A DNA stretch of 12,267 bases from Chthoniobacterales bacterium (GTDB taxonomy: Bacteria > Verrucomicrobiota > Verrucomicrobiia > Chthoniobacterales > UBA10450). Under the pieces are notes generated by a model. That model searched no databases and had not been told where the DNA came from. It worked only from the letters and a program-made list of their open reading frames with translations. The position numbers and the translations under genes are program-made. Location: the NCBI GenBank assembly GCA_013695905.1, contig JACCZQ010000068.1, positions 1 to 12,267 on the forward strand, given 5' to 3'. Below are positions 7,441 through 12,267 of the stretch, one piece after another (the first letter of the stretch is position 1; the number at the start of each line of letters is the position of its first letter).

Positions 7441-7828
7441 CTCAGGGCTGATCGCGCTCTTCAAGGGCGAGGCAGATAGCGAGCGGTGGTTCAATCTTAT
7501 CCTTTCGCATGCGCGCAGAGAGCAATTGCTCGTTTGCGACGTGGTTTTTGCAGAGGTTGCTCCCTTCATGCCGGATTCAGACACCTTCCTGTCGCGGCTC
7601 GATGGCCTGGGTATTCGCTATGATTCCATCGCCCCGCGTAGTGCGTTCGTGGCGGGCGAGATGTACTCGCGGTATCGCCGCTCCGGTGGCCCGCGGAGTA
7701 GCCTTGTACCGGATTTTCTGATCGGCGCGCACGCGCTCCATCAGGCAGATGGTTTGCTGACCGCGGATCGCGGATACTTACGACATTATTTCAGCGATCT
7801 TCGGACCTTCCAGCCGACCGCGCTTTAG
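7421..7828 (+). CDS. vapC: VapC-like PIN-domain toxin ribonuclease
   Basis: This 135-residue PIN-domain protein starts at ATG 7421, inside the end of the antitoxin gene. The putative metal-binding acids are Asp6 (AIDSSGLIALF), Glu45 (VVFAEVAPF), Asp98 (VPDFLIGAHA) and Asp116 (LLTADRGYLRHYF), which matches the PIN arrangement of four acidic residues. Family members are Mg2+-dependent endoribonucleases that cleave tRNA or rRNA when free of antitoxin. The target cannot be read from sequence. The stop is two bases before the hydA ATG, so hydA translation may be coupled to that of the toxin. That is unusual for a catabolic gene. Confidence 0.85.
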   Translation: MSLAIDSSGLIALFKGEADSERWFNLILSHARREQLLVCDVVFAEVAPFMPDSDTFLSRLDGLGIRYDSIAPRSAFVAGEMYSRYRRSGGPRSSLVPDFLIGAHALHQADGLLTADRGYLRHYFSDLRTFQPTAL

Positions 7829-7830
7829 CA

Positions 7831-9210
7831 ATGAGTCTGCTGATCAAAGGCGGCGAAATCGTGACTGCGGGTGAGCAGTACGTGGCCGACATCTATTGCG
7901 AGGACGAGACGATCACTCGGATCGATCGCAACATCGAGGCGCAGGCCGATGAGGTGATCGATGCCTCCGGGAAGTATGTGTTCCCGGGATTCATCGATCC
8001 GCACGTGCACATTTATCTGCCGTTCATGGGGACGGCGGCGAAGGATAATCACGAGACCGCGAGCCGCGCGGCGCTGGTCGGCGGCACCACGACGTTCATT
8101 GAGATGATCTGCCCCGGGCGCGGTGATCGCCCGCTGGAGGCGTTCGAGTTGTGGCTCGGGAAGGCGCGCGGGAACAGTGCCTGCGACTTCACGTTTCACA
8201 TGGGCGTGACGCGATACGACGAGGAGGCGGAGCGCGATTTCATCGAGATCGTGAAGCGGGGGCTGAGCAGCTTCAAGGTGTTCCTCGCTTACAAGGGGGC
8301 GTTCGGGGTTACGGACGAGGAGCTTTACAAGACGCTGGAACTCGCGAAGCGGCTCGGGGTGATCACGACGGCGCATTGTGAGAATGCGGACCTCGTGCTG
8401 GAGCTGCAGAAGAAGCTGCTCGCGGAGGGGAAGACGGGGCCGGAGTATCACTATTGGAGCCGGCCGCCGATCGTGGAAGCGGAGGGTGTGCACCACCTGA
8501 TGACGTTCGCGGAAATGACGGGTGCGCACGTTTACACCGTCCACACCAGCTGCGAGGAAGCGGTGCGGCAGGCGCTGCTCGGCGCGCAGCGGGGGGTGAA
8601 TGTCTGGATTGAAACACTGATCCAATATCTGCTGCTCGATCGCACTGACGCAGAGAAGCCGAACTTCGAAGGGGCGAAGAATGTGATGTCGCCGCCGCTG
8701 CGCGATAAGGAGAACCAGCCGTTCCTCTGGAATGGTTTGCGGCAGGGTTTGATCGCGACGCTGGCGACGGATCACGCGCCGTTTGATTTCGAGACGCAGA
8801 AGCGAATGGGCGAGGGTGATTTCACGCGCATTCCGAACGGGATTCCGTCGCTGGAGAATCGGGTGGATCTTTACTTCACGCATGGCGTGAAACGCGGTCG
8901 CATCGACCTGCAGCAGTTCATCGCCACGGCGAGCACGAACGCGGCGAAGATCTTCGGGTTATTCCCGCGGAAAGGAGCGATCCAGCTCGGGAGCGATGCG
9001 GACTTGGTGGTGTACGATCCTGAGTATCGCGGCACGATCTCGGCGAAGACGCATTGCATGAACCTCGATTACAATTCCTTCGAAGGGATGGAGGTCGAGG
9101 GACGGGCTCATGTCGTCACCGTGCGTGGGAAGGTCGCGGCGCGGGAGGGGCAGTTCACGGGCGAGTTCGGTCGCGGGCGCTTCCTGCAGCGCGAGCCGAA
9201 TCATTTTTAG
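7831..9210 (+). CDS. hydA: dihydropyrimidinase / D-hydantoinase
   Basis: This is a 459-residue cyclic amidohydrolase, normal length for dihydropyrimidinases. It hydrolyses 5,6-dihydrouracil or dihydrothymine to N-carbamoyl-beta-alanine or its methyl analogue, and often also hydantoins. All binuclear-metal ligands are in place: His58 and His60 (DPHVH), the carboxylated Lys149 (LSSFKVFLAYK), His182 (TTAHCENADL), His238 (YTVHTSCEE) and Asp314 (LATDHAPFDF). The C-terminal small beta domain includes IQLGSDADLVVYDP and the usual NSFEGMEVEGR segment. The ATG follows the VapC stop by two bases with no clear Shine-Dalgarno. The stop codon lies inside the left arm of a large inverted repeat. It works between PreA and a carbamoylase that is not in this window. 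Confidence 0.93.
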   Translation: MSLLIKGGEIVTAGEQYVADIYCEDETITRIDRNIEAQADEVIDASGKYVFPGFIDPHVHIYLPFMGTAAKDNHETASRAALVGGTTTFIEMICPGRGDRPLEAFELWLGKARGNSACDFTFHMGVTRYDEEAERDFIEIVKRGLSSFKVFLAYKGAFGVTDEELYKTLELAKRLGVITTAHCENADLVLELQKKLLAEGKTGPEYHYWSRPPIVEAEGVHHLMTFAEMTGAHVYTVHTSCEEAVRQALLGAQRGVNVWIETLIQYLLLDRTDAEKPNFEGAKNVMSPPLRDKENQPFLWNGLRQGLIATLATDHAPFDFETQKRMGEGDFTRIPNGIPSLENRVDLYFTHGVKRGRIDLQQFIATASTNAAKIFGLFPRKGAIQLGSDADLVVYDPEYRGTISAKTHCMNLDYNSFEGMEVEGRAHVVTVRGKVAAREGQFTGEFGRGRFLQREPNHF

Positions 9211-9294
9211 CCACGGATTGACACGGATGAAACACGGATAAGAGGTAGGCCGATTCTCCTGATCCGTGTTTCATCCGTGTTCATCCGTGGCTAA
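9207..9294. terminator. large hairpin after hydA (REP-like CCACGGAT inverted repeat)
   Basis: The arms 9207-9239 and 9262-9294 (33 bases each) are complementary except at two positions, around a 22-base loop. Each arm carries the tandem motif ACGGAT (CCACGGAT, ACACGGATGA, AACACGGAT). The outer TTAG/CTAA pair means the hydA stop codon TAG (9208-9210) is part of the stem. No T-run follows, so it is not a standard intrinsic terminator. It may act as a 3' mRNA-stabilising or attenuating structure between hydA and the permease. As I recall, CCACGGAT/ATCCGTG-type repeats are dispersed in many genomes of this kind, so a REP-like mobile repeat is equally possible. Confidence 0.7.
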
Positions 9295-9321
9295 GAGAAC
9301 CCTCCACCGGTGCGCGTGCCG

Positions 9322-10791
9322 ATGAGCGACCAGAGAGAAGCGCTTCCAGCGAACGGCCTGACGAACGAAGACCTCGCGCCGATTCCGGAGTCGGCGCGGA
9401 CCTGGTCGATGTGGAACATCGCCGCGCTCTGGGTGGGGATGAGTGTCTGCATCCCCACTTACATGCTGGCTTCAAGTCTGATCAGCGGCGGCATGAACTG
9501 GTGGCAGGCGGTCCTGACCGTCTTTCTCGGCAATTTGATCGTGCTGATCCCGATGGTGCTGAATGCCCACGCCGGGACGAAGTACGGCATCAGCTTTCCG
9601 GTCTTCGCCCGCGCCTCGTTCGGCGTGCTCGGCGCAAATGTCCCGGCGATTCTCCGCGCGATTGTGGCTTGTGGCTGGTTTGGAATTCAAACGTGGATCG
9701 GCGGTTGGGCGATCTATAAACTCGCGCTCGTGGCGTGGCCAGGACTCGGCGCGACGCCGTTGCTCGGCTTTCTCGGGATCAACGCGGCGCAGCTGGTTTG
9801 CTTCCTCGTTTTCTGGGCGCTGAACGTCTGGATCTTCTGGCGTGGGATGGAGACGATCCGGCACGTGGAAGATTGGGGCGCGCCGCTCCTGCTGCTCATC
9901 GGCGTGGCGCTGCTCGTCTGGGCCTACAACAAAGCTGGTGGCTTCGGACCGATGCTGACGCAACCGTCGCGCTTCGAAACCGCGGGTGAATTCTGGCGTT
10001 TCTTCGTTCCCGGTCTGACCGGCATGGTGGGCTTCTGGGCGACACTCTCGCTCAACATCCCGGACTTCAGCCGTCACGCGAAAAGCCAGAAGGATCAGAT
10101 GATCGGCCAGGCGCTGGGGCTGAATACCACGATGCCGTTCTATGCGTTCATCGGCGTGGCGGTGACGAGCGCCACCGTCGTGATTTTCGGGGAGACAATA
10201 TGGGACCCGATCGAGCTGATGTCGCGGTTCGACAGCGTCGGTTTGATGCTCGTGTCGATGTTCGCGCTGACGCTGGCAACGCTCACTACGAATCTCGCGG
10301 CGAACGTCGTGGCGCCGGCGATCTCCTTCTCGAATCTCGCGCCGCGACACATCAGCCGGGGCGCGGGTGGTGTGATTACGGGGATCATCGGGATTCTGAT
10401 GATGCCTTGGAAACTCGTCGCCGATCCTACCGGTTACATCTTCACCTGGCTGATCGGGTACTCCGCGCTGCTGGGGCCGATCGGCGGCATTCTGATTTGC
10501 GACTACTTCCTCATCCGACGCACGCAGCTGAACGCGCACGATCTCTACGAACGTCACGGCGAATACACCTACAGCGGCGGCTTCAATCTGATCGCGCTCC
10601 TCGCCCTGCTGCTCGGAATTCTACCGAGCGTGCCGGGATTCCTCGGCACCATCGGCGCGCTCGATTCTGCTGCGGTCGGTTCATTCCTCATGAGCCTTTA
10701 CAGTTACGCGTGGTTCATTGGCTTCGGAGTCGCACTTGCTGTCTATTGGATCGGGATGCGAGTCACTCGCGTCAGAACGCGCGATTCATGA
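9322..10791 (+). CDS. NCS1-family nucleobase/hydantoin permease
   Basis: This 489-residue integral membrane protein with about 12 hydrophobic segments belongs to the nucleobase:cation symporter-1 family (Mhp1, PucI, CodB, FurE relatives). The N-terminus has NEDLAPIPESARTW, a family signature ahead of TM1. In GWFGIQTWIGG (about 118-128), Trp119 and Gln123 have the same spacing as substrate-contacting Trp117 and Gln121 of Mhp1. GFWATLSLNIPDFSR provides the second Trp (239), equivalent to Mhp1 Trp220. TTNLAANVVAPA (322-333) resembles the TM8 binding-site segment. By context the cargo is uracil, thymine, a dihydropyrimidine or a hydantoin, imported with Na+ or H+. Sequence alone does not choose between them. 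ATG 9322 is preferred over GTG 9310, and neither has a clear Shine-Dalgarno. The gene sits 111 bases after hydA beyond the hairpin. Confidence 0.88.
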   Translation: MSDQREALPANGLTNEDLAPIPESARTWSMWNIAALWVGMSVCIPTYMLASSLISGGMNWWQAVLTVFLGNLIVLIPMVLNAHAGTKYGISFPVFARASFGVLGANVPAILRAIVACGWFGIQTWIGGWAIYKLALVAWPGLGATPLLGFLGINAAQLVCFLVFWALNVWIFWRGMETIRHVEDWGAPLLLLIGVALLVWAYNKAGGFGPMLTQPSRFETAGEFWRFFVPGLTGMVGFWATLSLNIPDFSRHAKSQKDQMIGQALGLNTTMPFYAFIGVAVTSATVVIFGETIWDPIELMSRFDSVGLMLVSMFALTLATLTTNLAANVVAPAISFSNLAPRHISRGAGGVITGIIGILMMPWKLVADPTGYIFTWLIGYSALLGPIGGILICDYFLIRRTQLNAHDLYERHGEYTYSGGFNLIALLALLLGILPSVPGFLGTIGALDSAAVGSFLMSLYSYAWFIGFGVALAVYWIGMRVTRVRTRDS

Positions 10792-10834
10792 CGCGGACCT
10801 TGTCGGCGCCCGCCGTTGGTGCAATGATGCCTCT

Positions 10835-11095
10835 ATGAGAACGACATTGAGCATCAATGATGCGTTGCTCGCGGAAGTGCGGAGACGCGCCGGGAAATCC
10901 GGGCGAGCTGTCCGCGAGGTTCTCGAAGAGACAATCGCACGTGGTCTGGCTGCGACGGAGAAGCGACCAGGCGCAGCGCGAGTTCGGATTCGGCCACGGG
11001 CTTTGGGGTTGAAGGCTGTTTACCGCCAGATGAGCCTGAACCAGCTGTATGACCAGCTTGAAGCGGAAGGGACCGCGGCGAAACGTCCGCGCTGA
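10835..11095 (+). CDS. antitoxin of a VapBC-type module (ribbon-helix-helix-like)
   Basis: This 86-residue protein starts MRTTLSINDALLAEVRRRAGKSGRAVREVLEETIARGL, a strand followed by two helices as in ribbon-helix-helix antitoxin N-termini. The C-terminal tail (ALGLKAVYRQMSLNQLYDQLEAEG) would bind the toxin. ATG 10835 is chosen because the RHH fold starts there and it clears the permease stop by 43 bases. The frame runs upstream into the permease gene without sense. The toxin gene follows with a two-base gap. It is unrelated in fold to the AbrB-type antitoxin at 7177, so the two modules in this locus were acquired independently. Confidence 0.78.
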   Translation: MRTTLSINDALLAEVRRRAGKSGRAVREVLEETIARGLAATEKRPGAARVRIRPRALGLKAVYRQMSLNQLYDQLEAEGTAAKRPR

Positions 11096-11097
11096 GC

Positions 11098-11550
11098 ATG
11101 ATCGTGCCGGACGCTAATCTCCTGATCTACGCCTACGACACGTCGGTGCCTTCGCACAAGGCGGCGCGTCAATGGTGGGAGAAGTGCCTCTCCGGTGATG
11201 AACCGGTCGGTCTTCCCTGGGTGGTGGTGCTTGCCTTCGTGCGCCTCACGACGCATCCGGTGCTGATGGAGCAGCCGTTCACCATCGAGGAGGCGCAGAG
11301 CGCCGTGGATGGGTGGCTGGCGCGGAGCCATGTGCAGCTGCTGCACCCTCGCACCAGCACGCTCAATCGGTTCTTCTCGCTGCTGCGCGCCGCGGGCTTG
11401 GGCGGAAATTTATCCACCGATGCCTTGATCGCCGCTCATGCTGAGGAATACGGCGCCGTCGTGCATTCCACCGACCGGGACTTCGATCGCTTTCCGCCCG
11501 TTCGTTGGCTCAACCCGATCGAGCGTAAGCCGCGAGCAAGCGTCCATTGA
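11098..11550 (+). CDS. vapC: VapC-like PIN-domain toxin ribonuclease (second module)
   Basis: This is a 150-residue PIN-domain protein with Asp5 (MIVPDANLLIYAYD), the segment VVLAFVRLTTHP, Asp108 (LSTDALIAAHAEEYG) and Asp126/Asp128 (VHSTDRDFDRF). The position that is often Glu in PIN motif II (ExxR) appears as Ala/Phe in LAFVRL. The mycobacterial VapC subgroup with SFLRLATN-like sequences shows the same pattern, so I do not take this as inactivation. It has little similarity to the first VapC beyond the fold. The expected activity is RNA cleavage held in check by the preceding antitoxin. The 59-base gap to the aminotransferase shows no convincing promoter. Confidence 0.85.
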   Translation: MIVPDANLLIYAYDTSVPSHKAARQWWEKCLSGDEPVGLPWVVVLAFVRLTTHPVLMEQPFTIEEAQSAVDGWLARSHVQLLHPRTSTLNRFFSLLRAAGLGGNLSTDALIAAHAEEYGAVVHSTDRDFDRFPPVRWLNPIERKPRASVH

Positions 11551-11609
11551 ACGGGTCGACGTTCCTGCTACCGCTGATAAGCTGAGGCTACTGTATTCTG
11601 CTTTTTAAC

Positions 11610-12267
11610 ATGTCGACACCTGAACTACCCCCCTTCGATCATCAACCGCAGAAATACTCCGGCCCGTCCGCCGAGGAGGTGCTCGCCACGCGGAAACAAT
11701 TCCTGAATCCCGGCATCTTCCTCTACTACAAGAAGCCGATCATGTTCGTGGAGGGGAAGATGCAATACCTCTGGGACGATCAGGGCCGGCGGTATCTCGA
11801 TGCCCTCGGCGGGATCGTCACGATCAGCGTCGGCCATTGCCATCCTGATGTGGTCGAGGCGGCGCGGAAACAGAACGAGCTGCTGCAGCACTCCACGACG
11901 ATCTATTTGCACCCAAATGTCGGCGCGTATGCGGAGAAGCTCGCCTCGAAGATGCCGGGTGATCTGAAGGTCTGTTACTTCGTGAATTCAGGGTCGGAAG
12001 CGAACGACCTCGCGATGTTGATGGCCCGCGCCTACACCGGCAATTACGACATGCTCGCGCTACGCAATGCGTATCATGGCGGCAACTCCTCGGGCATGGG
12101 TCTCACCGCCCACAGCACCTGGAAGTTCAATGTCCCACAAAGCTTCGGCGTTCATCATGCGATCACGCCCGATCCGTATCGCGGCGCGTGGGGACGCGAC
12201 GACGCCGATGCCGGCCGGAAGTACGCGGCTGATGTGAAGAGCGTCATCGATTACACAACGTCGGGAC
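11610..12267 (+). CDS. class III aminotransferase, AGXT2/beta-alanine type, 3' end outside the window
   Basis: The first 219 codons are visible from ATG 11610. They contain the fold-type I N-terminal segment [33 protein letters not shown] (53-85), [21 protein letters not shown] (124-144), which binds the PLP phosphate, and [15 protein letters not shown] (151-165) with the ring-stacking aromatic residue. The catalytic Lys lies beyond the window. The closest family by eye is alanine-glyoxylate aminotransferase 2-like. Its mammalian member also transaminates beta-aminoisobutyrate. In this neighbourhood the likely reaction is beta-alanine or 3-aminoisobutyrate to malonate or methylmalonate semialdehyde, which feeds MmsA. 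Ornithine or GABA transaminase activity is less likely from the context. No clear Shine-Dalgarno precedes the start. Confidence 0.88.
   Translation, partial: MSTPELPPFDHQPQKYSGPSAEEVLATRKQFLNPGIFLYYKKPIMFVEGKMQYLWDDQGRRYLDALGGIVTISVGHCHPDVVEAARKQNELLQHSTTIYLHPNVGAYAEKLASKMPGDLKVCYFVNSGSEANDLAMLMARAYTGNYDMLALRNAYHGGNSSGMGLTAHSTWKFNVPQSFGVHHAITPDPYRGAWGRDDADAGRKYAADVKSVIDYTTSG

Noticed and set aside
7825..8883. Long minus-strand reading frame opposite hydA (also those opposite mmsA and the permease)
   Set aside because: These are codon-bias shadows of GC-rich genes. Their translations are Arg/His/Glu-rich with no recognisable domain, and the plus-strand genes have full family motifs.
11551..11609. 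Promoter before the aminotransferase (TATTCT near 11594)
   Set aside because: No -35 hexamer at acceptable spacing could be found, so the resemblance of one hexamer is not enough.

Overview
The window comes from a GC-rich bacterial chromosome, most plausibly a member of Verrucomicrobiota or a neighbouring PVC lineage. No rRNA or marker gene is present, so this rests on several weaker signs. These are the J-domain protein type, the S23-like four-helix-bundle gene embedded in CAAATCC/CAAGTTC heptamer arrays, the CCACGGATGAACACGGAT-type inverted repeat, the weak Shine-Dalgarno signals, and two VapBC-type modules inside a metabolic cluster. The taxonomic call is an inference.

Region 1 (1-2276) is a gene graveyard. 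It holds the last 32 codons of a PIN-domain protein, a Ser/Thr kinase-TPR gene that lacks its N-lobe and carries a one-base frameshift in a T-run (96-1720), and on the minus strand the C-terminal half of a COG3541/RlaP-like nucleotidyltransferase (1773-2276) without its catalytic domain. The kinase-TPR stretch is visibly less GC-rich than the rest. Region 2 (2393-3481) is an apparently intact J-domain protein with an HPD motif.

Region 3 (3550-12267, all plus strand) is a reductive pyrimidine-degradation locus. It encodes a PreA-type dihydropyrimidine dehydrogenase subunit, a CoA-acylating (methyl)malonate-semialdehyde dehydrogenase (MmsA), a dihydropyrimidinase with all six metal ligands, an NCS1-family nucleobase/hydantoin permease, and the first 219 codons of a class III aminotransferase of the AGXT2/beta-alanine type. 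Together they would import a pyrimidine or hydantoin, reduce uracil or thymine, open the ring, transaminate beta-alanine or beta-aminoisobutyrate, and oxidise the semialdehyde to acetyl-CoA or propionyl-CoA. The ureidopropionase/carbamoylase and the PreT-like electron-transfer subunit are not in the window.

The catabolic genes are separated by accessory DNA. Between preA and mmsA lies a roughly 0.9 kb repeat-built element with a complete four-helix-bundle gene, a second C-terminal copy, a third tiny remnant, four heptamer arrays and a perfect 21-bp inverted repeat. An AbrB-type VapB/VapC pair lies between mmsA and hydA. A 33-nt-arm hairpin that includes the hydA stop codon lies between hydA and the permease. 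A second antitoxin/PIN-toxin pair lies between the permease and the aminotransferase. The repeat element is the least conventional part of the window.
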